Shown: piece by piece, positions 46,608 to 56,889 of the stretch
Layout: every line of letters begins with the position of its first letter
How positions within the stretch are numbered: position 1 is the stretch's first letter
Source: an uncultured Verrucomicrobia subdivision 3 bacterium
GTDB lineage: Bacteria; Verrucomicrobiota; Verrucomicrobiia; Limisphaerales; UBA11358
DNA length: 64,000 nt
Assembly: GCA_903895255.1 (NCBI GenBank)
Contig: CAITTG010000036.1
Span: forward strand, 35,172 to 99,171
Reading direction: 5' to 3'
Program-made: the position numbers and the translations under genes
Notes under the pieces: generated by a model
What the model saw: the letters and a program-made list of their open reading frames with translations, nothing else
Databases searched by the model: none
What the model was told of the DNA's origin: nothing

Positions 46608-46958
46608 TTAGGAGCAGCCGCGCAGTAAAAACATCACAACGATGACGGCGATGAAGAGGCCGAGCCAGCCGCTGACGACGGTGACGCAACCGTCATTTTG
46701 ACCCTGGGGCGATTGTTGGTAGAGCCGGGCCTGGTTTTCCGGAAAGGGGTGGCCGCAACCAGGGCAACTGGTGGCGAGGTTGCTAATCGACCGGTCGCAA
46801 TCGGGGCAGGGAATCAAGGCGGCGGGAGGCGTCTGATGGAAGGTTAGCGGGATGGAAACTCCTTGCTGGCAACTCGGGCAGGGAACGGTCAGTCCGGCTG
46901 ACTCCCAGCCGGAGACCATCGGCTGCTGGCAATTGGGGCACGAGAATTTAATGTCCAT
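46608..46958 (-). CDS. Zinc-ribbon protein with C-terminal membrane helix
   Basis: A 116-residue protein with four Cys pairs: FSCPNC, VPCPSC, IPCPDC and SCPGC, the last of the zinc-ribbon type. The C-terminal hydrophobic segment (VSGWLGLFIAVIVVMFLL) anchors it in the membrane. Function unknown; such tail-anchored zinc ribbons are common in Verrucomicrobiota. Confidence 0.75.
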   Translation of the reverse strand: MDIKFSCPNCQQPMVSGWESAGLTVPCPSCQQGVSIPLTFHQTPPAALIPCPDCDRSISNLATSCPGCGHPFPENQARLYQQSPQGQNDGCVTVVSGWLGLFIAVIVVMFLLRGCS

Positions 46959-47211
46959 AAGCCGATGATTGAAAGACTTTTGCTTGGGATTTTAAGCAGT
47001 TGAAACCATCGCGGCGATATCTTCTGGTTTGCATGTTTTCTTAACCCCCGCGCTGCGACCCGAAAATTGGCGTTTTTCCCATGATGCGGTTGCGAACCGG
47101 TATCCAGTTGACGCTTCGAGGCCTTTGAAAATCAGCCCGCGCCAACAATTTTCCAAGTAGTATCGAACATGTTCGATGTTTGCAACAAGAAAAACCTGTT
47201 TGTAGTGTGGC

Positions 47212-47499
47212 GTGACAGATCGTCAAATGCTGCGGGTGATTGGTGCAAACGTGAAGGCGGCTCGTACCAAGGCCAACTTGACCCAGGAATGTCTTGCGGA
47301 AATCGCCGGCATCCACTGGCAGACCGTCAGCCATATCGAAAACGGAAAATTTCCCGCCACCATCCTCACTTTTGCAAAATTGTGCCAGGCATTGGAGGCA
47401 AACCCCGACGTGCTGCTGACTGGTTTACCACCACTAAATCCTGACCGCACAGATCGAATCAAAAAAGCGCTGGCCAGGAAACGGAAGCCCAGGCTTTGA
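47212..47499 (+). CDS. Small XRE-family regulator
   Basis: Ninety-five residues, almost all an HTH domain (IGANVKAARTKANLTQECLAEIAGI, then HWQTVSHIENGKF and LCQALEANPDVLL) plus a basic tail (KKALARKRKPRL). The start is GTG. A 28-bp stretch of its 5' end recurs in near-identical form at 54187-54214. Standing alone, with no clear operon partner. Confidence 0.8.
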   Translation: MTDRQMLRVIGANVKAARTKANLTQECLAEIAGIHWQTVSHIENGKFPATILTFAKLCQALEANPDVLLTGLPPLNPDRTDRIKKALARKRKPRL

Positions 47500-47747
47500 T
47501 TTGCTGATTGTCGCAAGCGCTCAGTGGTCCAGCCGGTTTGGTGAACAACTTTACACTCCGTCCGGTTTCTGCTAATTCATCAGTGTCAGCACTTTGTGCT
47601 AGTTGCTGCCTGACTTGGTGCGGCTTTTCCCCATAAGGGTATCGTGCAGCCACCGGTGGAAATGATGGACGGCATATAGCCCAGCCCAAAGGAGGAGCTG
47701 TGCGAAATTAACAGGGTCTGAAGAGGATCAAAAATACGGCCGTTAAA

Positions 47748-48839
47748 ATGAATGTGAATAAACGAAAGTTCCAATGGAAATCGTTCCTCAAACGAGAAGC
47801 CGGAGCGTTGCTAAGCGTAATTCTTGGGGCGGGGTTGTTTGGCATGTCAATGACGCGGGCTGACGATTTAAAAGAACCGACGGCGGCGCAGTCGATTCAA
47901 ATGAGTTATCACGGGCAAAATCCCTTGCATGCGGCGTTGTTGCCGGTGCCCAAAGACGCCATCTTCAAGCTCGAAGGATATTATTTGTGGGACCCGTCGG
48001 TCATCAAGGTGGGCGAGACCTATCATCTATTTGTTTCGAGATGGCCGGAATCGACCGGCGATAGAGGCTGGCAAAAAAGTGATGTGGTCCGGGCGGTCGC
48101 GAAATCGCTTTACGGACCGTATGCTTTTGCGGGTGTGGTTTTGAACCCGGCGCTACATCCGTGGGCGAAGCAAGGTATTGCGAACCCAAAAATCATGAGG
48201 GTGGGTAACCGGTTTTTGCTGCATTATCTGGGAATTCCAAAGTGGCAGACGGGCTTTGCCTTCGCTGAAAATATTGAAGGCCCATGGACGGTTACGGAGA
48301 AACCCATCATCCCGACGATGAACGCCGCTTTGCTTATAAAGCCTGATGGCAAGGTTTATGCAGTGGGCAAAAACAAAGTAAAATCGCAGACGCCAAACAG
48401 ATGGGATGATCTGATGCGCGCCTATGAGGCCAGTGATGTCATGGGCGAGTATCACGTCGCAGGGGACGATGGGAATCGCCTGCCCAACGGGTTTCAACTG
48501 GAGGATCCCGCCCTCTGGTGGGCCAATGACCAATACAATCTGCTGTGCACCGATTGGCAGGGAAAAGTCACGGGCATCAATAAAGCAGTGGTCTATTACA
48601 CCTCAAAAGACGGGGTGCATTACCAATTATTTTCCGATCTGCCAGTTTGGTCGCAAAATGATCTGATTCCAGTTACCGATGGCGAACGCTTGAAAGTGAA
48701 TCGTGTGGAGCGACCGGAGGTTTATCTGGACGCGGAAGGCAAGGTGGAGGCGATACTGGCGGCAGTGCAACCCCTTAATGGCGGCAGCTATATTATCATC
48801 CGTCCAGCTCGGAAGTTTTATCCAGCGAACAAAGACTGA
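47748..48839 (+). CDS. GH43-like five-bladed beta-propeller glycosidase
   Basis: A 363-residue protein with a probable export signal (basic start NKRKFQWKSFLKRE, then hydrophobic LLSVILGAGLFGMSM). Blade motifs fit GH43/GH62-type enzymes: WDPSVIKVGETYHLFVSRW (candidate base Asp), GIANPKIMRVGNRFLLHY and LEDPALWWANDQYNLL. Substrate unknown. The nearest genes are not glycoside hydrolases. The 310 bases after it hold nothing convincing. Confidence 0.75.
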   Translation: MNVNKRKFQWKSFLKREAGALLSVILGAGLFGMSMTRADDLKEPTAAQSIQMSYHGQNPLHAALLPVPKDAIFKLEGYYLWDPSVIKVGETYHLFVSRWPESTGDRGWQKSDVVRAVAKSLYGPYAFAGVVLNPALHPWAKQGIANPKIMRVGNRFLLHYLGIPKWQTGFAFAENIEGPWTVTEKPIIPTMNAALLIKPDGKVYAVGKNKVKSQTPNRWDDLMRAYEASDVMGEYHVAGDDGNRLPNGFQLEDPALWWANDQYNLLCTDWQGKVTGINKAVVYYTSKDGVHYQLFSDLPVWSQNDLIPVTDGERLKVNRVERPEVYLDAEGKVEAILAAVQPLNGGSYIIIRPARKFYPANKD

Positions 48840-49149
48840 ACCACGGCACCACTTATGATCATTCACAAATAAAACGCACCCCATTCACTATCAATTTTCA
48901 AAACTAAATGCTGGGGCATAAACTGGGTCGCCCAGAGGGAATGCCCTTAATCTTCACCAAACAGCGTTGGCTGCGCGTGCCGCGCACCACAGAATCCAAG
49001 GAAGTGGCGCACTTTGCTTTGGGATTGCCCACAGTAGCAGCCTCGTTACGCTATTACAGAATTTGGAAAATTTGGCGGGTTTAGGCATTTGATTTAATGC
49101 GGACTGGGTGGGCGGGATGATTGCGTAAACCTGAAATGAGTGATGCGGA

Positions 49150-52100
49150 ATGGGAAATAACCGCCATTGGCGATCAACGGGTGTGAATATGGAACCAACT
49201 GGAAACAATCAGGCAACGGATGGGGTGAGGACAACCTTGGTTTTCGACAAGGCAATCAATTATGCCTTCCAACAAAACGCCATACCAGTAATCCAAGAAC
49301 TGCACTTTCATAATGACTTAACGACGCGCAAGAATCCCGGGCTCAATGAGCTGGTTACCGGATGGTTGAAACTAAGCACGATAAAAGTTAGCTTGATCAC
49401 TATCTGGCTACTAGCCATGGCAGGGTTGACCGGGCAGGCGCAATTAGGCTTTACCGTCTCTGGCGGGGTGGCCACTATCACCGGGTACAACACCAATGCC
49501 GGTTCAAACGTTGTCATTCCCGCCAGCACCAATGGTTATACAGTTACAGCCATTGGCGTAAACGCATTTTATACGCTGGCCACCATCACCAACGTCATAA
49601 TTCCCAGTAGCGTCACCAGCATCGATGATGACGCATTCCAATTTTGTCAAGGATTGGAGAACTTGGTAATTGGCAGTGGCGTGGCCAGCATCGGCGTTCA
49701 CTCGTTTGCGTATTGTGGGGGATTGACAAATGTGACGATTCCAAACAGCGTCACGACCATCGGCGCCGGCGCGTTCTCTTATTGTTCGGGATTGAAGGGC
49801 GTCACGATCCCGAATAGTGTAACCAACATCGGTGTATATGCCTTCTATTTTTGCCCCGGTCTGACGAGCGTGACCATACCTAAAAGTGTGACAAGCATGG
49901 ACGGTCTTACTTTTGATTCTTGCTTGCATTTAACCAACATTATGGTGGATGCAGCAAATCCAAATTATGCGAGCAGTGGTGGCGTGTTGTTTGATAAAAC
50001 GATTTCCACGCTCATCGAATATCCCAACGGTTTGATAGGAAATTATACCATTCCCAACAGCGTCACCCAAATTGGTGATAATGCGTTCGATTATTGTTCA
50101 GGACTGACGAGTGTGCTCATGCTCACCAACGTTACTGCCATTGGCAGCGGTGCGTTCTTTTCCTGTTCTGGGCTGACGAGCGTGACCATTCCCAACAGCG
50201 TGGCCAGCCTCGGCAATTATACGTTTGAGTCTTGTTCAGGGCTGACGAGCGTGGTGATTCCAAATAGCGTCACTAATATTGGAATTTATGCATTTTATGA
50301 CTGTTCGGCTCTCACCAATTTACTATGCATGGGAAACGCCCCCGGCTTGGGTGTCGGCGTGTTCGGCGGTGTGAATACTGCCAGCGCAATTGTGTATTAC
50401 GTATCCGGCGCCGCCGGCTGGGGCCCGACCTACGGCGGACTGACGACGGTGGCCGTCTTCCTGCCATCCATCAGCACGCAACCCAATGACCAATCGGTAA
50501 ACGCAGGTGGAAATGCCACCTTCAACGTCACCGCCGGCGGCACCGCTCCCCTGGGCTATCAATGGTATTTCAACAATGTCGCCATCAGTGGCGCCAATGA
50601 CGCCAGTTATTCGATAAACCATGCCACCCTAGCTAACTCCGGCCCTTATTATGTGGTGGTCACCAATAATTACGGCAGCGTGACCAGCAGCCCGGCCCAA
50701 TTGCTGGTCCAGCAATCAGGTTTCACTTTCATAACCAACGCCGGAGTCAGCACAATTACCGGCTATGATCCCACGGTCGGCGGTTTAAACGTGGTGATTC
50801 CCGTCAGCATCTATGGGGATCCGGTGACAGCCATCGGGGCGTCGGCATTTTCCGGATTGACGAACCTCGCGAGTGTCACCATTCCCAATACGGTCACCAA
50901 TGTCGGAAGTTATGCGTTATCGGGGTGTTGGGGACTGTCCAACGTGATCATTGGCACGAATGTCTTCAACATTTCAGATTATGCCTTCTACGGTTGTTCT
51001 GGTCTGAATAGCCTGACGATTCCCGATAGCGTCACCAACATTGGCGCCGGGGTTTTCTATGGTTGCTCTGGGCTGACAAACGTGATGATCGGCAGTGGTC
51101 TCACAAGCATCGGCAGTCAGGCTTTCTTTAACTGTTCAGGGCTTTCGAAAGTGACTTTTCCCAACAGCCTCACCAGCATCAGCACGCAGGCTTTTTTTAA
51201 TTGTTCAGCACTCACGAGTGTGACCATTCCCAATAACCTCACCAGCATTGGCAGCCGGGCATTTCAAGATTGTTCCAATCTTCTTAGCATTTCGGTGAAC
51301 GCGGCCAATCCAAATTATGGGAGTGTGGGCGGCGTCTTATATGATAAAACTCTGGCGACCCTCATACAATGTCCGGGCGGTATTACTGGCAACCTTATCA
51401 TTTTAGGCGGCGTCACCAGCATTGGCGACTCCGCATTTTATGGTTGTTCAGGACTCGCGAGCGTGACAATTCCCAATAGCCTCACCAATATCGGCAGCGG
51501 TGCCTTCTATATTTGCCTGGGGTTGACGAACGTGGTGTTTGGCAACGGCGTTATCAGCATTGGCGGTTCTGCGTTCCAGTACTGTTCTGCTTTGAAGAGC
51601 GTAACGATTCCCAACAGTGTCAACAGCATTGGCGCATATGCGTTTGATAGTTGTTCCGGACTTGCCAGTGTGGTGATCGGCACAGGCATCAACAGCATGG
51701 GGAGCCAGGCATTTTACAATTGTTCCGGGCTGACAAACCTGCTGATTGATAACGGCGTGACCACCATTGGTTACGCTGCGTTCGTTGATTGTTCCAATTT
51801 GACGAGTGTGACGATTCCGAACAGCATTACGAACCTAAGCGGTTATGCGTTCGAGTATTGTCCGGCTCTGCATCAGGCCTATTTCCAAGGCAATGCGCCA
51901 ACGGTAAATGGCATCGGAGGCATTGCGGATAACACCTTGTTCAAAGGCGACTCCGGCACAGTGTTTTATCCACCGGGCGCGACGGGATGGCGCAGCACGT
52001 TCGGTGGCTGGCCCACCGCCACGGGCATTTATCAGCAGCAACCCGCGATCGGTGGCAGCGGCACCAGTTTTGGGGTGAGAAACAATCAATTCCATTTCAC

Positions 52101-52254
52101 TATTTTATGGGCTACGAATACTTCCGTCGTTATTCAGGAATCCACCAATCTACTCAACTGGACATCCATCGCCACCAACGTGCTGTCAAACGGCACCAAC
52201 AGCGTTTCCGTCCCGGCACCCGCTGGGAAATTATTCTTCCGCTTGAAGCAGTAA
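49150..52254 (+). CDS. LRR_5/BspA-like repeat surface protein with an Ig-like domain
   Basis: A protein of up to 1034 residues. Two arrays of about 23-residue BspA-like leucine-rich repeats (core SVTIPNSVTNIGxYAFxxCSGL) lie at about 105-430 and 545-960, separated by an Ig-like domain (437-525, STQPNDQSVNAGGNATFNV then YQWYFNN). A short module ending in FRLKQ closes it. A hydrophobic export segment is found only after residue 72 (VSLITIWLLAMAGLTGQA), so the true start may be the TTG at 49366; the first 72 residues look unlike a signal peptide. Likely surface-exposed and adhesive. Confidence 0.8.
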   Translation: MGNNRHWRSTGVNMEPTGNNQATDGVRTTLVFDKAINYAFQQNAIPVIQELHFHNDLTTRKNPGLNELVTGWLKLSTIKVSLITIWLLAMAGLTGQAQLGFTVSGGVATITGYNTNAGSNVVIPASTNGYTVTAIGVNAFYTLATITNVIIPSSVTSIDDDAFQFCQGLENLVIGSGVASIGVHSFAYCGGLTNVTIPNSVTTIGAGAFSYCSGLKGVTIPNSVTNIGVYAFYFCPGLTSVTIPKSVTSMDGLTFDSCLHLTNIMVDAANPNYASSGGVLFDKTISTLIEYPNGLIGNYTIPNSVTQIGDNAFDYCSGLTSVLMLTNVTAIGSGAFFSCSGLTSVTIPNSVASLGNYTFESCSGLTSVVIPNSVTNIGIYAFYDCSALTNLLCMGNAPGLGVGVFGGVNTASAIVYYVSGAAGWGPTYGGLTTVAVFLPSISTQPNDQSVNAGGNATFNVTAGGTAPLGYQWYFNNVAISGANDASYSINHATLANSGPYYVVVTNNYGSVTSSPAQLLVQQSGFTFITNAGVSTITGYDPTVGGLNVVIPVSIYGDPVTAIGASAFSGLTNLASVTIPNTVTNVGSYALSGCWGLSNVIIGTNVFNISDYAFYGCSGLNSLTIPDSVTNIGAGVFYGCSGLTNVMIGSGLTSIGSQAFFNCSGLSKVTFPNSLTSISTQAFFNCSALTSVTIPNNLTSIGSRAFQDCSNLLSISVNAANPNYGSVGGVLYDKTLATLIQCPGGITGNLIILGGVTSIGDSAFYGCSGLASVTIPNSLTNIGSGAFYICLGLTNVVFGNGVISIGGSAFQYCSALKSVTIPNSVNSIGAYAFDSCSGLASVVIGTGINSMGSQAFYNCSGLTNLLIDNGVTTIGYAAFVDCSNLTSVTIPNSITNLSGYAFEYCPALHQAYFQGNAPTVNGIGGIADNTLFKGDSGTVFYPPGATGWRSTFGGWPTATGIYQQQPAIGGSGTSFGVRNNQFHFTILWATNTSVVIQESTNLLNWTSIATNVLSNGTNSVSVPAPAGKLFFRLKQ

Positions 52255-52658
52255 TTTAATGGATCCCGATCAATACTTTATAAGCCACTTGCTCGCGTGC
52301 GTCAGGCAGCCACAAGGCTCCAGTGTCCGCCAGTCCCACGGCTGATCAATGGGCAGTATTTTGGGCGGAATTGAATTCAATTGGGGTTTGGCGGTGGAAG
52401 AGCGGATATTTACCTGAAGGTGAAATTCTTGATGGAACCCAATGGGGGCGAGTTTGGTCGGTTCCTAAAAGCCTTGGTTGAATTGACAGCATTCAATAAG
52501 CTTTTGGGATAAACCGATGAACAGGAAACGGGAGTCAGACTATGCTTCCGCTTCATTAATCTGAAATTTAGGGATCCGCTGCTTACACATTTTCGCGCAA
52601 ATTTACGGTTGCGGGATTGCGCTTTGTGGGCTGGCCAGGCAGCCCGGCACCTGCCGTA
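52255..52658. other. Intergenic region
   Basis: About 400 bases with no plausible gene on either strand and no strong hairpin. It separates the LRR protein gene from the convergent DUF4236 gene. Confidence 0.5.
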
Positions 52659-54065
52659 TCATACTGGCGATGGCTGGACCAAATGCCGGTAATCTTCATG
52701 GGTGATCCACGATGGGGGCTCGATACGGTCCAGGCCGCCGCCGACATTTTGTTTGAAACGACCGCCCTGACGCACCACGAAAGCGAGGACGTTTTGCCCC
52801 TCCGGGCCGAACTCAATCACCGCTTGGCGTTGAAATGCCACATCCAGCAGATAGCTGTCGATGGGATCAGATTCACGCTCGCGTGGTTGCCTGGCATAGG
52901 CGGATACTTGCACGGTTGCCGCCCGAGGCAAGTAGGAGAAAATTTCCGCCGCCAGAAACAGGCACTCTCCGAGCGCGAGCCGCGTATAATCCGCCTGACG
53001 CGCCGCCTCCGGCCGCCGGGTTTCCCGGGGTTCGCCCCGCGCCGACAATTCCGTTTGGGTTTCTGGGATGACTTCCTCCAGCACCGGCAATTCCAGTTGC
53101 AGATAGACCGTTTCCGAGTCGCGCAGGAAGAAATCACAATGCAATTTGAAGGGCAGTTGAAGGCCGCCAAGCACCTCGGCCAGGGTATGGTGGGTTTCCT
53201 CCACATCCCCGGCCAGCAACCGGGCCACCCAATCCGTGCGTTTGGTCTCCGCCGCCTCCCAGGCGGTCGTCTCGGTCGCCAGCGCTTGCTGGTATTCCTG
53301 GTTTTGCCGGTCGAATTCAGACTGGATACCGGCCGCGCGCTCCGGCCAGGCTATCGCCATGTCCTTTTCCGCCGCATGACTAGCCACGAACCCCGGCAGC
53401 ATCTGGCCCAACCGCGAGGCCGCATGTTTGGCCGTCAATTCTGCCAATAAATCAGCCTGGGCTTTGGCCAGGTCCGGTGCCACCGGCACGGACAGCTTGG
53501 ATGCAAACGGTTGCCTGGTTTGCGCCGCCTGCCACTGCTCAAGGCCGGCAATTTCCGGCAGGGGATGCCAGAAATTCAAAAGGTGATCGTAAACCTCGGC
53601 CCGCTGGTCGAGTTGCAGTTGGAGCTTCGCCCGCTTTTCCTGGCGGTCGTTGGCCTTTATTTTCGCTTCCAGCCGGGCCTGGGTAAGGTGAAGCCCGGTT
53701 TCTGGATCGATCAGCTTGATCCGTGGATCCGTCAGGTACTGCCGTGCCTGCGCTTCTGAGATCGTTTCGTGCAGGGTGCCCGCCTGAGCAATTCGCTGCA
53801 CCACCTCGTCATTTTCCGGATTTCCCAGCAAGCCCGCTGCGGTTGACCCGGCATAAGCGGATCCCGGCCGCCCGCTCTGCCCGCCGCCGACGCGTTGACG
53901 GTAGGACAGTCCGGTGCCCGGCAGCCCAACAGTGGCATACGTGCCCCGGGACCCAAAATTGAGATGCGCCCCAGGCACCCCGGCTGACAACGAAACCCCG
54001 CTGCCGCTGAAATTGAGTTTCAGACCCGGTAAAATGCTCATCCGCCGACTGAATCGAAAGCCCAT
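52659..54065 (-). CDS. DUF4236-domain protein
   Basis: A 468-residue protein. The N-terminal 55 residues are the DUF4236 glycine-rich beta module (FRFSRRMSILPGLKLNFSGS, then LSAGVPGAHLNFGSRGTYATVGLPGTGLSY). The remainder is charged and helical, including a coiled-coil-like segment (about 155-300), then a mixed region with a C-terminal RFKQNVGGGLDRIEPPS tail. Function unknown. It stands alone on the minus strand. Confidence 0.8.
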   Translation of the reverse strand: MGFRFSRRMSILPGLKLNFSGSGVSLSAGVPGAHLNFGSRGTYATVGLPGTGLSYRQRVGGGQSGRPGSAYAGSTAAGLLGNPENDEVVQRIAQAGTLHETISEAQARQYLTDPRIKLIDPETGLHLTQARLEAKIKANDRQEKRAKLQLQLDQRAEVYDHLLNFWHPLPEIAGLEQWQAAQTRQPFASKLSVPVAPDLAKAQADLLAELTAKHAASRLGQMLPGFVASHAAEKDMAIAWPERAAGIQSEFDRQNQEYQQALATETTAWEAAETKRTDWVARLLAGDVEETHHTLAEVLGGLQLPFKLHCDFFLRDSETVYLQLELPVLEEVIPETQTELSARGEPRETRRPEAARQADYTRLALGECLFLAAEIFSYLPRAATVQVSAYARQPRERESDPIDSYLLDVAFQRQAVIEFGPEGQNVLAFVVRQGGRFKQNVGGGLDRIEPPSWITHEDYRHLVQPSPV

Positions 54066-54186
54066 AACCAGTAAAGAGTGTATCCTTAATAATTATTGCG
54101 CCACGATACTGGCGCAAATCCACAATAAATACAATCCCCAGTCAGGGCAGGGCGTCTCTGATTGGGTAGGCGCAGCGCTGTCACTT

Positions 54187-54214
54187 TGCTGCGGGTGATT
54201 GGTGCGAACGTTGA
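54187..54214 (+). repeat. Short duplicate of the 5' end of the 47.2 kb XRE gene
   Basis: TGCTGCGGGTGATTGGTGCG, followed by AACGTTGA. The 28 bases match 47228-47255 with only three differences or so by eye. The open frame is not kept afterwards, so this is a relic of a second XRE copy. Confidence 0.5.
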
Positions 54215-54348
54215 GAGCACCGGTCTGGCAGGGGTGGCGAATGTTCGTGTTCGCTATTTAACTTAAGGCCCTTGGAGCGGAGGGAGTTTCAGGCCGTATT
54301 GAGCAGCCAGGCTGCTGCGGAGAAAGTTGGCGTTAAAGGTGAAAGAAT

Positions 54349-54546
54349 TTGCCGGGCTACGATGCTTACTTTATCGTGGATGCCCAGCTCGGTGGTGACG
54401 GGGATTTTCCGGCGCGGCGACTGTGGTTTCATCAGGATAGCCTTCAATTTCTGGAGGCCAGCCCATGGGAGGCTGGGAATAATCCTCGTAAAAAGCCCAC
54501 GCCCTACGCCAAAAAGAGTTTGGTGGAAATAGACGAGGAGGTATGA
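54349..54546 (+). CDS. Small ORF coupled to the next by ATGA
   Basis: Sixty-five residues, starting MPGYDAYFIVDAQLGGDGDF and ending in an acidic tail (VEIDEEV). No family recognised. Its stop overlaps the next ATG, and GAGGAGGT lies just before that ATG. Could be real or a remnant; codon use gives no strong sign. Confidence 0.3.
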   Translation: MPGYDAYFIVDAQLGGDGDFPARRLWFHQDSLQFLEASPWEAGNNPRKKPTPYAKKSLVEIDEEV

Positions 54547-54788
54547 AGGCTCCCGAACTCATAGACGCCTTGCACAGCGCCGGGGTACCCATGGCGGGCC
54601 GGGACCTGACAATGCAGCGCCATGCCATCCTGGCTTACGTCCGCCGGCAGCCACGTCCGCTGCAAGCATGCGTGTCCATGTGTGCGAACGAGTATTCTAT
54701 GCAAGGGTATGCTCCTGGTGATTGTGAATGGCGCGCTTGTGTGGATGTGGTGGCCTGGCAGAGCTCAAATTGCGCTACAAAGATATGA
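54543..54788 (+). CDS. Small ORF with a strong ribosome-binding site
   Basis: Eighty-one residues (KAPELIDALHSAGVPMAGRD at the start). The first 40 look like a helical regulatory or HTH-like fragment (LTMQRHAILAYVRRQPRP), the rest is unlike a folded domain, as if a frameshift had occurred. GAGGAGGT 5 to 8 bases before the ATG argues it was a real gene start. Probably the 5' part of a decayed gene. From here to 55074 nothing further is supported. Confidence 0.3.
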   Translation: MKAPELIDALHSAGVPMAGRDLTMQRHAILAYVRRQPRPLQACVSMCANEYSMQGYAPGDCEWRACVDVVAWQSSNCATKI

Positions 54789-55074
54789 TAGGGATCGCGG
54801 GAATATTGATTGATGAAACCAATGGTGCCCCGTCAAAGCGCCTGGCTAAGGTGCTATACCCGTTGCTTTCGCAACTCCAAGATGCAAAATGAGGTTGGCC
54901 ATAAGGGCAAAGCAGAGCTGGCAGCGATACCTCGGAGCATTAATGCCCTAATTTATAAAATCAAAATGGCAAGCTTCCTTTTGAACCAAGGTGCTAAAAA
55001 TATTTAACGAGGTGTGTTTATTTTTTGCTCGTGGTGATTTTGCATTTAGCGGCAAGGACTGCCAAAACCGCCCA

Positions 55075-55974
55075 TTATTTGATGGTAGTGGCGTGGGAAA
55101 CCAGCCAATAGATATCGGTGTAGCCGGAATTTAGGTCCTGGCCTGCATTTCCAGACGAACTAATCGAGCTGTACTGCGTATCTCCAAAGAGGTTGGCAAA
55201 CTTGGAGGAGAGCCATTTGTGAATCTCCGCGTGGCCGTCCGCCATGCCAAATGAACTACATAGGTTGTGGTAAACCGCTGGCAGGTTGCGCACTTGCAGC
55301 GAAGAAGTGTTCCCCGTGGGATTATATCCTGCGGGATCCAGCAGGAACCAGCCATCATCGATGCTGCTGGCCTGTTCATCCAGAAATACAAAAGCATTAG
55401 ACGGTGAGAGCTTTTTGAAATCGGAACTCTTTCGATAGATTTCATAATTGGCAACATCGCCATCAATGTTGTAGTTTCCGGAGGCGTCAGTATAACCCAC
55501 CATACAGTTCATGGAGCAGGAACGCACGCGCGGACCATACTTGGGGTCGCTAGTTTTGTCCCCGGGACAATGGTAGACTCCAGCGTTTTTGAGGTAATAC
55601 CCGATGGAACCATATTGTTGGTAATTGGGGGAAACCAGAAAGAGGGTGTTGGTATTGTCGGTGGTGCTGTTGGGCGCGTACTGCTCCCAGCCTGCTACCC
55701 AGGCATTGCAGACTCCGCCAGGCACGCCAACATCGTCACTGGAACTGCCCGCCGGATTCAAGGGCACATGGTCACCAAAATCACCCGCATACAAGAGCCA
55801 TGCCAGGTTGAGTTGCTTCATGTTGTTGATGCACACAATGCCCTGAGCCTTTGCTTTGGACCGGGCGAGAGCCGGCAACAACATGGCCGCCAGGATGGCA
55901 ATGATGGCGATCACTACGAGCAGTTCAATGAGCGTAAAGGCAGTCTTTCCAAAGAATTGAGAACGTTGTTTCAT
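55075..55974 (-). CDS. Type II secretion/prepilin-like protein (H-X9-DG type)
   Basis: A 299-residue protein. The ATG at 55974 begins a prepilin leader: basic residues, [20 protein letters not shown] and the methylation-site Phe. The upstream frame extension of 21 residues is rejected because it precedes the leader. A C-terminal [15 protein letters not shown] fits the H-X9-DG motif. [21 protein letters not shown] block is typical of Planctomycetes and Verrucomicrobia prepilin-like families. Exported and assembled into a pseudopilus or retained in the envelope; role unknown. Confidence 0.88.
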   Translation of the reverse strand: MKQRSQFFGKTAFTLIELLVVIAIIAILAAMLLPALARSKAKAQGIVCINNMKQLNLAWLLYAGDFGDHVPLNPAGSSSDDVGVPGGVCNAWVAGWEQYAPNSTTDNTNTLFLVSPNYQQYGSIGYYLKNAGVYHCPGDKTSDPKYGPRVRSCSMNCMVGYTDASGNYNIDGDVANYEIYRKSSDFKKLSPSNAFVFLDEQASSIDDGWFLLDPAGYNPTGNTSSLQVRNLPAVYHNLCSSFGMADGHAEIHKWLSSKFANLFGDTQYSSISSSGNAGQDLNSGYTDIYWLVSHATTIK

Positions 55975-56098
55975 GGATGCTTCAATATTTTTGCAGATTC
56001 CGATCAGCAAAACTATCACCCTATCGAGCGATATCATAACCCAGTAGACGCCATGGATTCATGAGGTGCTTAGCTCTGACCATTTGGACGGATACCGA

Positions 56099-56857
56099 TC
56101 AATTTGTCAGGTTGGGACGGGGGGCGGCAGCCAGCGGATTTTCGGACATGAACTTGACCACGGCTTCGGACCGGGTACGCACATGAAGTTTTTCATAGAT
56201 GTGACGAACATGCGCCTTTACGGTCCAATAGCTGATAGCAAGCCGGTCTCCAATCTCTTTGTTAACCAAACCCTGGGCCACCAATTCAAGTATTTCCAAC
56301 TCCCTTTTCGTGAGTTCCAACTGGTTGGCTGGCTGGGGTGGCGGTTTTTGAAAAGCTTGAATTACCTTTCGCGCGATCTCGCTGCTCATTGGCACGCCTC
56401 CGCTGCAAACCTCGGAGATTGCCTCCAGTATTTTATCCGAAAAGGCTCGCTTGAGCATGTAGCCGCAGGCACCGGCTTGCAGGGCACGGAAAATATTTTC
56501 ATTGTCCTCATAAACGGTAACTATGATAACCTGCGTTTCCGGGCAGAGCTGCTTTAGCCGCGTGGTGCATTCAATCCCGGACATTCCCGGCAGATTAATG
56601 TCCATGAGGACGACGTTGGGTTTAAGCGCCGGTAATTCCGCGAGAGCCGAAGTCCCCTCCGACCAAGCGCCGACACAAGACATTCCTGAGGTGTGACTGA
56701 TCAACCGGACGAGGCTCCGCCGTAAACCGGCATTGTCCTCGACGATGCCAACGCTCGTTGAGCGTCCCATCGCCGGCAGCGTCTGCGGAGTTGAATCCAG
56801 AATCACTAAGCCGCCATCAATGCCAAGTGCCATTGATTTATTTTTAGGTTTTGGCAT
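56099..56857 (-). CDS. NarL/FixJ-type response regulator
   Basis: A 252-residue partner of the kinase encoded 32 nt upstream. The receiver has VGIVEDNAG, phospho-acceptor Asp86 in VVLMDINLPG and the conserved Lys in YMLKRA. The LuxR-type HTH follows (LTKRELEILELVAQG, then ISYWTVKAHVRHIYEKL). A later start (Met9 or Met30) is possible since the first 30 residues are not conserved. A long C-terminal tail of about 15 residues is unusual. Confidence 0.9.
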   Translation of the reverse strand: MPKPKNKSMALGIDGGLVILDSTPQTLPAMGRSTSVGIVEDNAGLRRSLVRLISHTSGMSCVGAWSEGTSALAELPALKPNVVLMDINLPGMSGIECTTRLKQLCPETQVIIVTVYEDNENIFRALQAGACGYMLKRAFSDKILEAISEVCSGGVPMSSEIARKVIQAFQKPPPQPANQLELTKRELEILELVAQGLVNKEIGDRLAISYWTVKAHVRHIYEKLHVRTRSEAVVKFMSENPLAAAPRPNLTN

Positions 56858-56889
56858 TTGATTTACAATATCCCAAACGGGTTACTCCA

